Assembly: GCA_021772135.1 (NCBI GenBank)
Contig: JADYXQ010000236.1
Coordinates: 1-40,145 of the forward strand
Source of the DNA: Candidatus Obscuribacter sp.
GTDB lineage: Bacteria; Cyanobacteriota; Vampirovibrionia; Obscuribacterales; Obscuribacteraceae
Direction of reading: 5' to 3'
DNA: 40,145 nucleotides
Both the position numbers and the translations under genes were made by a program. The number at the start of each line of letters is the position of its first letter. Position 1 is the first letter of the stretch. The notes beneath the pieces were generated by a model, which was not told the origin of the DNA, ran no database searches, and was given only the letters and a program-made list of their open reading frames with translations. Below, in pieces: positions 32,734-40,145 of this stretch.

Positions 32734-34524
32734 CTAAGAAACAGGGCGCTCGAACTGCGCTTTAATCAATCTGGCGTACGAGGCATCGCCGGTCATTAAC
32801 ATGTCGTGGGTACCGCTCTCGATAATTTGTCCTTGCTCGAGAACAAGAATTTGATCCGCATGTCTTACAGTAGACAGTCTGTGGGCAATTACAATTACTG
32901 TGCGGCCTTGCATCAAGTCGTTCAAGGCTTCTTGAACGTAAGCTTCAGATTCATTATCGAGAGAACTTGTGGCCTCGTCTAAAATTAGCACCGGTGCGTT
33001 CTTCAAAAAGGCCCGGGCGATAGCCAATCTTTGTTGTTGCCCACCGGAGAGGCGCACTCCTCGTTCACCAATTTTGGTGTCATACTTGTCTGGCAGTTCC
33101 ATAATGAAGTCGTGACAGTATGCTGATTTTGCTGCGCTGATAATGTCGTCCATCGAAGCGCCGGTGCGGCCGAGCAGGATGTTTTCAGCCACGGTTGTAT
33201 TGAAGAGGAAGTTGTCCTGGGTAACCACGGCGATTTCAGATCGAAGCGAGGTCATATCGATTTCTTTGACGTTGATGCCATCGATTAAGATACTACCGGC
33301 GGTGACATCGAAAAAACGCGGTACTAAATTGGCCATGGTCGATTTGCCTGAGCCCGACAGGCCAACAAGGGCGACAAGCTTACCTGGAGCAATGTCTAAA
33401 TTGATATTGCGCAGCACCATGTTTTCATGGGCGGGATAATGGAAATAGACACCTTCGAATTTAATGCGGTGTGGACCAGAATTGAGGGTCAATGGCTTTT
33501 CGCTGTTGCGAATATCAGGCATTTGATCCATTACTTCAAAAATCCTGTACGCTGCTGCCATGGCCGGCTGAAGCATACCGTTTACTCGGCCGATATTTTT
33601 CACCGGCGAATATAAAAGCACTAGCGAAACGATAAAGGAGGTTAACGCTCCAGGTGTCATTTCATGCTTAATCAGCATTGAGCCGGCCACCCAGATAACG
33701 CAGGCGATGCCGCTGGCGCTGATGATGGCCAGAATAGGTGAAAGAATCGCTTCTGCCATCACCGCTTTTATGGTGTTGTGGAAGAAACCATTGTTAGTGT
33801 CGACGAAACGTTTGACCTGATAATTTTCCAGGTTGAAAGATTGAACGACTTTGGCACCTTGAATCGATTCTGAAATTACCGACACCAGATCGCCAATGGC
33901 TTCCTGCCCGCGTCTTGAAGATTTGCGAATTTTGCGACTGAGAATCGAAACTGGTATGACAATCAGAGAAATAATGGTGAGAGCAATAATGGCCAACCAG
34001 AAGGCTTGCAGCATAATCACCAATGAAAGCGATATTACGGTTATCACTCTGCTTATTAACGATTGAAAAGTTTGAGAAATGGCGTGTTCGACAATAGCTA
34101 CGTCATTAATCAGGCGGCCAATAAGAATACCCGAAGATTGACCTTGAAAGTACATCAGCGGCTGCTTTTGCAAATGCTCAAACATTTTGTTGCGCATGTC
34201 GCGAATGGCTGCGGCACCCACATATTTGATCGTATAAGTTTCGATAAAACCAAAAAATCCCTGCAACAGTGCAATCAAGAGCACCAGGGGTGGTACCCAG
34301 TAGATCATCTCCAGATGACCTTCTGCAATTATTTTCTGCAAACCGGCACCAGCCAACCAGGCAATGGCCGCGTCCATACTGCCTGATGGAATAGCCGCAA
34401 CGGCCCCAATTACAAACATCACAGTGTAAGGCTTGATATAGCTCAGTAGACGCAAGTAAGTCTGGAACTGTGCGTTCGAGGCTAATTTATCTGAGGGCAT
34501 TTCATTCATTTTTGAACCGGTCAT
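32734..34524 (-). CDS. ABC transporter, fused permease-ATPase, MsbA-like lipid exporter
   Basis: A 596-residue half-transporter that would dimerise in the inner membrane. Six membrane helices (about 30-320) precede the ATPase: Walker A GLSGSGKST, Q-loop VVTQDNFLFN, signature LSGGQQQRLAIARA, Walker B VLILDEATSSLD and the His switch VIAHRLS, all intact. Overlap by 23 bases with lpxB argues that it flips lipid A precursors as MsbA does, although multidrug-type substrates cannot be excluded from motifs alone. ATG 34524 is used; a second ATG (34509) also overlaps the lpxB stop. Length matches MsbA (about 580). Confidence 0.88.
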   Translation of the reverse strand: MTGSKMNEMPSDKLASNAQFQTYLRLLSYIKPYTVMFVIGAVAAIPSGSMDAAIAWLAGAGLQKIIAEGHLEMIYWVPPLVLLIALLQGFFGFIETYTIKYVGAAAIRDMRNKMFEHLQKQPLMYFQGQSSGILIGRLINDVAIVEHAISQTFQSLISRVITVISLSLVIMLQAFWLAIIALTIISLIVIPVSILSRKIRKSSRRGQEAIGDLVSVISESIQGAKVVQSFNLENYQVKRFVDTNNGFFHNTIKAVMAEAILSPILAIISASGIACVIWVAGSMLIKHEMTPGALTSFIVSLVLLYSPVKNIGRVNGMLQPAMAAAYRIFEVMDQMPDIRNSEKPLTLNSGPHRIKFEGVYFHYPAHENMVLRNINLDIAPGKLVALVGLSGSGKSTMANLVPRFFDVTAGSILIDGINVKEIDMTSLRSEIAVVTQDNFLFNTTVAENILLGRTGASMDDIISAAKSAYCHDFIMELPDKYDTKIGERGVRLSGGQQQRLAIARAFLKNAPVLILDEATSSLDNESEAYVQEALNDLMQGRTVIVIAHRLSTVRHADQILVLEQGQIIESGTHDMLMTGDASYARLIKAQFERPVS

Positions 34525-35878
34525 CTTTACTCACTACAGCTAAAAGTTCCTGGCTGCAATTTTCTACAAAATCACCCTGGCCGAGTTCGTGGCGCAAGGT
34601 CAAAAGTTCGAGGGCGATTTCTGCTCTTAAGGCGGGCACATCAAGGAGGTCGAGGCTATATTTTACGAGCATTTCCCCCCGACAATCCAGTTGAATTAAT
34701 TCAGGAACCAGCTCGTGACCGGCCAAAAGGTTCGGCCAGCCGAAGTGTTTGACGCTTTTAAAGACCATTACAAGTAAGTAAGAAAACCAATTGCCGCGAT
34801 AAAAGATGATCATTGGTTTGCCGAACAGGGTGGCCTCGAGCGTGGTTGTGCCGCTTTTGGCCCAGAGCAGGTCGCAATTTTTCATAAGTTCGAAGTTGCG
34901 AGAAGAATCGACCACGGTGAGGCCGTTGCCAACTAAAGCTTCCATCTGGCAGCTTTTAAGACAGTCGTCCACATAACCTGAAACTTTTGCAGTTGCCTTT
35001 GAGAGCACAAACTGAATGTTGGGCCGCACTCTCAGCAAAGTTTTGACAGCGTGGGCCACAACCGGCATGTGCGCTACTATCTCCTGCTTGCGGCTGCCGG
35101 GCATAACTACGATAATCGGTCGACTCGGGTCTAGATTTAGCGATTGGCAAAGCTCTTCGCGGTCAGGCAAAGTGGCCAGGTCTGGCAAAGCTCGCAAGAG
35201 TGGGTTGCCGACAAAGCGCGCATTGACATTTTTATTGAGGTAGACACCCTCTTCAAAAGGAAAGATGGTGAGAATTTTGCTCACTGCCCTTCGCAAGACA
35301 TTGATGCGCCAGGGTCTTGAACCCCAGACCTGGGGCGAGATGAAATAGTAAATCGGAATAGCTCTGGAAGTCTTGCGAGTACCGTGCCATTTTAAATAGT
35401 TAAAGCCAATCGCTCTCATCAGGTCGGCAAAGCGATTTTGCACAAACTCCATGGGCCAAAGAATGTATTCGAGCAGCGTAAACTTTTTTTCGCTAGATTT
35501 ATCGCTGTCGGCCTTGGGCATTATTGCCCTGGCGGAGGTGGCGAAGCCGACATTGAAGCCGCCGAAATCGACTAAGAGAATGGCATCGGGCTGGCGTTCG
35601 ATCATATTGACGAGCAGTGTCCAGTGCATCTTGGTGAAAAACCAGATGTAGCCAATCACTTCAAATATTCCCAACACTGTAAATTCGGAGCTATTGAAAA
35701 GCAGCTCCATGCCTGCTTTTTCCATTTCAGGACCGCCCGCTCCCCAGATGTGCAAATCTGGATCTTGCTCTTTCAATTGTTTAATAATTTTGGAGGCGTG
35801 CTTCTCGCCGGAATGATCGCCAGAGACAATCATCAGCGAGCGACCTTTGTGCTCAGGTCGATCGCCGCTATTGGTCAC
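34502..35878 (-). CDS. lpxB: Lipid-A-disaccharide synthase with an internal insertion
   Basis: LpxB joins UDP-diacylglucosamine and lipid X to make the lipid A disaccharide. The 458-residue protein has SGDHSGEKHASKII, IWGAGGPEMEKAGMELL, the LVDFGGFN segment, YYFISPQVWGSRPWRI, FPFEEGVY, FVGNPLL, MPGSRKQEI and LLWAKSGTTTLEATLFGKPMIIFYR, all standard. It is about 75 residues longer than the E. coli enzyme; some 50 extra residues (about 121-173, between the DFGGFN and YYFISPQVW motifs) form a Lys/Glu-rich then aromatic insertion. The GTG start overlaps the ubiE stop (GTGA). Its presence implies an outer membrane with lipid A. Confidence 0.93.
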   Translation of the reverse strand: MTNSGDRPEHKGRSLMIVSGDHSGEKHASKIIKQLKEQDPDLHIWGAGGPEMEKAGMELLFNSSEFTVLGIFEVIGYIWFFTKMHWTLLVNMIERQPDAILLVDFGGFNVGFATSARAIMPKADSDKSSEKKFTLLEYILWPMEFVQNRFADLMRAIGFNYLKWHGTRKTSRAIPIYYFISPQVWGSRPWRINVLRRAVSKILTIFPFEEGVYLNKNVNARFVGNPLLRALPDLATLPDREELCQSLNLDPSRPIIVVMPGSRKQEIVAHMPVVAHAVKTLLRVRPNIQFVLSKATAKVSGYVDDCLKSCQMEALVGNGLTVVDSSRNFELMKNCDLLWAKSGTTTLEATLFGKPMIIFYRGNWFSYLLVMVFKSVKHFGWPNLLAGHELVPELIQLDCRGEMLVKYSLDLLDVPALRAEIALELLTLRHELGQGDFVENCSQELLAVVSKDDRFKNE

Positions 35879-36621
35879 CGCTTCACTCCCAGATGCAGTG
35901 CCACCGTGCCTAGTGCCAGAGGAGTGTGCCGGATATTAACCAGACCGGCCTCGGCAAACATAGCGGTAATGCGCTCGGGGCGCGGATAATTGCGGCCAGA
36001 TTCAGGCAAATAAGTATATGCAGTCTTGTCATTTTGCAGCAGGCCGCCTATCACGGGCACCACTTTACTGAAATAGGTGTCGAAGATTGGGGCAAACAGA
36101 GGTACAGTGGTATGGCCAAGATCTAAGTTGACTATGCGACCGCCTGATTTCACCACTCGGGCCATCTCATTGAGCCCTTTTTGCAAATCGGTCAGGTTAC
36201 GTAGGCCAAAGCTGATGATGGCACCATCGAAGGTATCATCGGCAAAGGGAAGATTTTGGGCGTCGCCACAAATCCAGTCGATTTTAACCGTTTTGATTTT
36301 GTCTTTGCGCACTGCCAGCCGGCGTTGACGTTCACCGGCCAGATCGAGCATATTTTGTGAAAAATCCAGACCGGTTATGGCCGTGCCTGCGGCTGCTTGT
36401 TTGGCAATCACTAATGAAACGTCGCCGGTACCGCAGCATACGTCTAAAAATTTTCCACCTTTTTTGCCGGCTAAAAGCTGACTGACTGCGCGCAATTTCC
36501 AGGCGCGGTGCATAGCCAGACTAATTACATCATTACTTAGATCGTAACCGCGGGCAATGCGCTCAAACTGTTCGTGCACATAATCGTGCTTATCTTCTTT
36601 AGTCGGTAACTGAAATGACAT
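35875..36621 (-). CDS. ubiE: Demethylmenaquinone/2-methoxy-6-polyprenyl-benzoquinol methyltransferase
   Basis: A 248-residue SAM-dependent C-methyltransferase (UbiE/MenG) for the late quinone step. It has the family start VHEQFERIARGYDLSNDVISLAMHRAWK, the SAM site FLDVCCGTGDVS, GDAQNLPFADDTFDGAIISFGLRN and ARVVKSGGRIVNLDLG, and ends HLGVKR. Length is typical. Whether the product is mena-, ubi- or plastoquinone cannot be read from the sequence; menaquinone is the likelier guess for this lineage. It lies 30 bp downstream of secG and overlaps lpxB by four bases, forming a leftward envelope operon. The quinone could serve the sulfide:quinone reductase encoded nearby. Confidence 0.92.
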   Translation of the reverse strand: MSFQLPTKEDKHDYVHEQFERIARGYDLSNDVISLAMHRAWKLRAVSQLLAGKKGGKFLDVCCGTGDVSLVIAKQAAAGTAITGLDFSQNMLDLAGERQRRLAVRKDKIKTVKIDWICGDAQNLPFADDTFDGAIISFGLRNLTDLQKGLNEMARVVKSGGRIVNLDLGHTTVPLFAPIFDTYFSKVVPVIGGLLQNDKTAYTYLPESGRNYPRPERITAMFAEAGLVNIRHTPLALGTVALHLGVKR

Positions 36622-36651
36622 TAAGTGGTGCCAGTAAGCGTCTGAAGTAAG

Positions 36652-36885
36652 TTATCTGACAAATCCGAAGCCTAGAAGCGCACATACAAGCATAAACAAA
36701 CCAAAAACTGTCCATGTCAGTCGGTCAAGGCCAGCTTCTGCTCCGCGCTTTCCGCTGAAAACCGTGGCTGCCGCACCGATGCCTGCCATACCATCGCCTT
36801 TAGGGGCATGGAGCAAAATCAGGATAATCATCAAAACCCCTAAGATGGCTTCAAAAATTAGCAGTGCAATATATGGTGCGCTCAT
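36652..36885 (-). CDS. secG: Preprotein translocase subunit SecG
   Basis: SecG is the small accessory subunit of the SecYEG channel. The 77-residue protein has two membrane helices (IALLIFEAILGVLMIILILLH and WTVFGLFMLVCALLGFGFV) joined by the conserved loop PKGDGMAGIGAAATVFSGKRG, in which a Gly-rich segment precedes the FG/SG motif. Length is typical (about 75-110). It is the first gene of the leftward run secG-ubiE-lpxB-msbA-like-protease. A TATAAT lies about 55 bases before the ATG. Confidence 0.92.
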   Translation of the reverse strand: MSAPYIALLIFEAILGVLMIILILLHAPKGDGMAGIGAAATVFSGKRGAEAGLDRLTWTVFGLFMLVCALLGFGFVR

Positions 36886-36941
36886 GAATTTTCACTTTGG
36901 CAGCCTCTTTGGGCCACCGGAATGCGTTGTGACATGGAAAA

Positions 36942-36947
36942 ATTATA
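36942..36947 (-). promoter_or_regulatory. Candidate -10 box for the secG operon
   Basis: A perfect TATAAT on the reverse strand lies about 55 bases upstream of the secG ATG, giving a leader of about 50 bases. No clear -35 is seen at 16-18 bases. Confidence 0.4.
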
Positions 36948-37021
36948 TCCTATAACAATGTAGACCCTCATGAAAGCCAGTCTGTGCTAAACAATTAGAA
37001 CCAATTAGAGAGGCCTCAGAT

Positions 37022-38236
37022 ATGTCGGCGCAAGAAAAGATGGCAGGCCCTCGCGAGCATCACAAAATTGTCATTGTCGGCGGCGGTACGGCCGGTATAT
37101 CGGTGGCCCACAGGCTGATGCGGGCCATTGGCCAGGTGGGCATTGCTATCATAGAGCCTTCCAGTAAACACTATTACCAACCATTGTGGACACTGGTTGG
37201 CGCTGGCATTTGTCCAAAAGAAGAGAGCGAGAGAGATGAGTATTCGCTAATCCCCACAGGGGTTAAGTGGATAAAGAATCACGTCACTGATGTCAAGCCT
37301 GGCGAAAATTATGTCAGGCTGCAAAGCGGTGAGGAAATTTCTTACGACTATCTGGTGATGGCTCCTGGTTTGCAAATCGATTGGCACAACGTTAAAGGTT
37401 TGCCGGAAGCTCTGGGCAAAAATGGAGTTTGCAGCAATTACAGCTACGCTCTGGTGCACAAAACCTGGGAATTCATTACTCGATTAAATAACGGCACTGC
37501 TTTATTTACTCAACCGAATACTCCGGTCAAATGTGGTGGCGCTCCGCAAAAAATTGCTTATCTGGCGGAAGATCATTTTGTCATTCGCGGAGTGCGCGAC
37601 AAAATCAATATGATTTTCGCCTCGGCCAATCCCAGCATTTTTTCAGTGAAAAAATATGCCACCAGTTTAACTAAAGTGCTCGAGCGCAAAAATATCGAAA
37701 CCATGTTCAGGCAAGATCTAACTGAGATTGATGGCGAAGCAAAACGAGCTACTTTTCAAAATCTTGATAGCGGCGAGACAACCGTCATCAATTACGACCT
37801 TTTGCATGTCACACCGCCTATGAGCGCGCCTGATTTTATTAAAAAAAGTGAGCTGGCTGATAGCGCCGGCTGGGTGGACGTGAATAAGAATAGTTTGCAG
37901 CACAACCGCTTTGACAACGTCTTTGCCCTCGGTGACTGTTCCAATTTACCTACATCCAAAACCGGTGCGGCCATTCGCAAGCAGTCACCGATTGTGGTGG
38001 CTAATCTAATCAGCCAAATGCGCCACGAGCCGCTTAATGCTCAATACAATGGCTACACGTCTTGCCCACTGGTAACCGGTTACAATAGCTTGATTCTGGC
38101 TGAGTTCGATTATGACTTGAATCCGCAAGAAAGCTTTCCTTTTGATCAATCGGAAGAACGGTACAGTATGTACATTTTCAAGAAAGATATTTTGCCCCAG
38201 ATGTACTGGCACGGCATGATGAAAGGTTTGATGTAG
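37022..38236 (+). CDS. sqr: Sulfide:quinone oxidoreductase-like flavoprotein (type II SQR)
   Basis: A 404-residue FAD protein predicted to oxidise sulfide and reduce membrane quinone. It has the FAD dinucleotide fold KIVIVGGGTAGISVAHRL, YQPLWTLVGAG, YDYLVMAPGLQ and the second FAD motif NVFALGDCSNLPTSKTG. The redox Cys pair of type II (human-like) enzymes is in place: C171 in VKCGGAPQK and C348 in TSCPLVTGY; C137 (GVCSNY) may be a third. Spacing of C171 and C348 is close to that in human SQR. The ATG has GAGAGG upstream. It is divergent from secG. Physiologically it could detoxify sulfide or feed electrons to quinone made with UbiE/MenG. Confidence 0.88.
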   Translation: MSAQEKMAGPREHHKIVIVGGGTAGISVAHRLMRAIGQVGIAIIEPSSKHYYQPLWTLVGAGICPKEESERDEYSLIPTGVKWIKNHVTDVKPGENYVRLQSGEEISYDYLVMAPGLQIDWHNVKGLPEALGKNGVCSNYSYALVHKTWEFITRLNNGTALFTQPNTPVKCGGAPQKIAYLAEDHFVIRGVRDKINMIFASANPSIFSVKKYATSLTKVLERKNIETMFRQDLTEIDGEAKRATFQNLDSGETTVINYDLLHVTPPMSAPDFIKKSELADSAGWVDVNKNSLQHNRFDNVFALGDCSNLPTSKTGAAIRKQSPIVVANLISQMRHEPLNAQYNGYTSCPLVTGYNSLILAEFDYDLNPQESFPFDQSEERYSMYIFKKDILPQMYWHGMMKGLM

Positions 38237-38294
38237 AGTCTTGTTGTCAAAAGTTTGATGCAGAAATTCTGAAATTTACCGGCGAGGAAAGAAA

Positions 38295-39437
38295 ATGGCC
38301 ATAATGACAGGACTCTCCGGCAATGAATTATTTTGTCTCGATGCCAAAGGTTACACGCCGGGTAATCTTGTCATTGGCAATAGCGTGTTCTCGCTCGGTT
38401 TTGTGGGCAGCCTCACTTCGGGTCTTAAAACGCTCGGTGGCGGCGAAATTCACGAGCTGACCGAATTAATACGTGAAGGTCGTGAGATGGCTTATATGCG
38501 CATGATCGAAGAAGCGCGCCGACATGTAGGTGCGGGGGTTACTGGTGTTACTAACCAATTGATTTTCCACGATGCTAATGTGGAATATCTTTCTATCGGC
38601 TCGGCCGTTCACCGCGAGGGTGAAAGCAATGCCGACATACCGTTTTCAACTTCAGCCAATGGCCAGGAACTTTATTGCCAACTCGATTGCGGTTTTCATC
38701 CTTTGCGCTTTGTTTTTGGCAATGTCGCTTATTCAATTGGTATTGGTGGTGGTGTCATGGGCACTCTGCGCAGTTTGCAAGCAGGTGAAGTGCATGAATT
38801 TTCAGGTATGCTAAATAAAACCAGACACTTGGCACTGGAGCGCATTTCGCATGAAGCCAGAGAAGCCGGAGCCAATGCCGTTTTAGGCATTCAGACCACA
38901 ATTGCGCCGCTTATTGGCATTCAAGAAATGGTGATGACTGGAACAGCTTCATTTCACGAAAAACTACCCGAGCAGTTTAAAGAAACACCGATTACCAGCG
39001 ATCTGACCAATGAAGAAATGTGGAATGTGGTAAGCCTTGGATATTGTCCGATTCGGCTGGTGCTGGGTGTCTCCGTATTTTCCATTGGCCTGGCCGGTGG
39101 CCTCAAGGCAATGTTCAAAAGTTTTGTTCGCGGTGAAATTAAAGAGCTCACTTATCAGATTTATCAGGCCCGCCTCAAGGCCCTGGCCATGATTGCAGAA
39201 GATGCCGAAACCTTTGCCGCCGATGATGTTGTAGGTATCAAAACTTATGTCTACGAGCTTGGTGGTGGCATGATTGAACTATTGGCCATCGGCACTGCCA
39301 TTAAAAAAATGCCCGAAATAAAAGTGTTGTCGAAGAGTTTGATTGTTCAAGCTGTGATCAAAGACACAGAGACATTCTCAAATAAAGCAGCAACCCAGGC
39401 CACTTTAGCCAGACAGGCAGTATCTATGGGCGAATAG
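38295..39437 (+). CDS. Protein with three tandem YbjQ/UPF0145-like domains
   Basis: A 380-residue protein built of three homologous units of about 90 residues, anchored at Gly19, Gly133 and Gly249. Each has the form G(Y/F)xPxxxVxGxxxxSxGxxGG, a short turn, GE(I/V)xE(F/L), then a long helix with A(R)xxxLxxI and a closing (G)(V)xG(I/V) strand. This is the YbjQ (DUF74) heavy-metal-binding-like fold, normally a single domain of about 105 residues that forms a pentamer. No membrane helix or signal is present. The ATG has GAGGAAAG upstream. It is 58 bp after the SQR gene and may be co-transcribed. Ligand and function are unknown. Confidence 0.75.
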   Translation: MAIMTGLSGNELFCLDAKGYTPGNLVIGNSVFSLGFVGSLTSGLKTLGGGEIHELTELIREGREMAYMRMIEEARRHVGAGVTGVTNQLIFHDANVEYLSIGSAVHREGESNADIPFSTSANGQELYCQLDCGFHPLRFVFGNVAYSIGIGGGVMGTLRSLQAGEVHEFSGMLNKTRHLALERISHEAREAGANAVLGIQTTIAPLIGIQEMVMTGTASFHEKLPEQFKETPITSDLTNEEMWNVVSLGYCPIRLVLGVSVFSIGLAGGLKAMFKSFVRGEIKELTYQIYQARLKALAMIAEDAETFAADDVVGIKTYVYELGGGMIELLAIGTAIKKMPEIKVLSKSLIVQAVIKDTETFSNKAATQATLARQAVSMGE

Positions 39438-39450
39438 TTCTGGTGGGCAC

Positions 39451-39891
39451 TCAGGCAATGGGCGGTGGCGTTTTGCGATCTAAATATTTCTGCAAAATTA
39501 TGGCTGCCGCCTGCTTATCTACCATGTCGCGATTATGGCCGGTCTTCACTCCTTGCAGAGTCAGTGTGCGAATGGCAGAGATGGTTGTAAGTCTTTCGTC
39601 TTCATAAACTATTGGTAAACCAGTGGCGTTGGCCAGCTTCTTGGCAAATGATTTGACCTTCTCGGCCTGGTCGCCCATAGAGCCGTCCATGTTGTAAGGA
39701 AGCCCGATGACAATTTGCACGGCGCCATGGCGCGCTGCCAGTGAGGCAATATTGTCTACGTCTGTGCGCATATTGACCCGGTGGATAGTCTCGATGCCTG
39801 CTGCCGTATATCCCAGCGGATCTGAAATAGCGACGCCAATACGTTTGTCGCCGACATCGAGTCCAATCATGCGTGGTTTCAAATTACTCAT
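39451..39891 (-). CDS. ruvX: Putative pre-16S rRNA nuclease / Holliday junction resolvase (YqgF/RuvX)
   Basis: A 146-residue RNase H-like nuclease with the family set: MIGLDVGDKRIGVAISD (first catalytic Asp), VIGLPYNMDGSMGDQAEKV, PIVYEDERLTT and DMVDKQAAAIILQKYLD (last catalytic Asp). YqgF matures the 5' end of 16S rRNA in E. coli; a resolvase role was proposed earlier. ATG 39891 begins MSNLKPRMIG; the longer frame to 39930 adds 13 unlikely residues, and no strong Shine-Dalgarno decides the matter. It is convergent with the YbjQ-repeat gene (13 bp apart) and divergent from the phosphatase gene. Confidence 0.92.
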   Translation of the reverse strand: MSNLKPRMIGLDVGDKRIGVAISDPLGYTAAGIETIHRVNMRTDVDNIASLAARHGAVQIVIGLPYNMDGSMGDQAEKVKSFAKKLANATGLPIVYEDERLTTISAIRTLTLQGVKTGHNRDMVDKQAAAIILQKYLDRKTPPPIA

Positions 39892-39983
39892 CCAGTAAAT
39901 ATTACATGGTCTGGTGGCTTTTCTAAGCAAAGCCGAGATCCTGCGCCTGTAAAATAGTGAGGCACGATAGCAGTGAGGTTGCC

Positions 39984-40145
39984 ATGAGACTTTATTTGGT
40001 AAGACACGGAATTGCCTCCGAACGTCTTGGATCTGGAATTACTAGAGACGCGGATCGGCCGCTGACCGAGCAAGGCAAAGAGGAAATGCGAATCGTTGCC
40101 CGCGGTCTTTCCAAAATAAATGTAAAACCAGATGTGGTGCTCGCC
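39984..40145 (+). CDS. sixA: SixA-like phosphohistidine phosphatase, N-terminal part only
   Basis: The first 54 codons are visible before the window ends. MRLYLVRHGIASE holds the RHG phosphohistidine motif of the histidine phosphatase superfamily, and DADRPLTEQGKEEMRIVARGL matches SixA-type proteins, which dephosphorylate histidine-phosphotransfer domains. The ATG has GAGG five bases upstream. The C-terminal catalytic His is outside the window, so another histidine phosphatase subfamily remains possible. Confidence 0.8.
   Translation, partial: MRLYLVRHGIASERLGSGITRDADRPLTEQGKEEMRIVARGLSKINVKPDVVLA

Overview
The window looks like chromosomal DNA of a Gram-negative bacterium of the non-photosynthetic cyanobacterial lineage (Vampirovibrionia/Melainabacteria, perhaps Obscuribacterales). 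This is an inference from gene content: a cyanobacterial-style single-RRM RNA-binding protein, a Ser/Thr kinase fused to TPRs, many secreted or membrane TPR proteins, lipid A genes (lpxB beside an msbA-like ABC exporter) and a quinone methyltransferase (ubiE/menG). No rRNA, tRNA, CRISPR array, transposase or phage gene was seen. Gene density is high, TGATG/ATGA overlaps are common, and several genes start with TTG behind good Shine-Dalgarno sites.

Layout. (1) 1-4018: purine synthesis, with purF-purC leftward (purC cut by the window edge) and purE-purK rightward, closed by a strong bidirectional terminator. (2) 4039-6286: RhlE-like DEAD-box helicase, RRM protein and a small GIY-YIG-like protein. 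(3) 6416-9747: an overlapping rightward operon of a TPR-like protein, an MFS transporter, a zinc-free NADPH oxidoreductase and a possible LolA-fold protein. (4) 9744-14159: leftward TPR receptor-type kinase, then a membrane TPR protein and a secreted protein of unknown function. (5) 14160-14634: a structured leader and a 42-residue ORF. (6) 14635-21726: a solitary sce7726-like nuclease, an Rrf2-family regulator with three cysteines, and a complete imuA-imuB-dnaE2 mutagenesis cassette. The Rrf2/imuA intergenic region carries two perfect 18-bp palindromes, one filling exactly the 17-bp spacer of a near-consensus promoter. (7) 21738-27010: xpt, rhomboid-TPR protease, two universal stress proteins, acetate kinase and a PDZ-CAP secreted protein. 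(8) 27151-30148: acyl-CoA carboxylase beta subunit, a small HTH protein behind a perfect inverted repeat, a gene-poor stretch with possible remnants, and a membrane protein with a leaderless-type promoter. (9) 30152-36885: a leftward series of envelope genes: a degenerate protease-like secreted protein, a TPR metalloprotease, msbA-like, lpxB, ubiE/menG and secG. (10) 37022-40145: a type II sulfide:quinone oxidoreductase-like flavoprotein, a triple YbjQ-domain protein, ruvX and the start of a sixA-like phosphatase.

The most notable item is the imuA-imuB-dnaE2 cassette with its palindrome-in-spacer promoter and divergent Rrf2 gene. This suggests a damage- or redox-controlled mutagenesis module with an operator I do not recognise. 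Other points of interest are the triple YbjQ protein, a putative pseudo-protease beside an intact metalloprotease, and a rhomboid gene whose first membrane helix lies upstream of every standard start codon. Residue positions were counted by hand, and family calls come from motif recognition without database searches.
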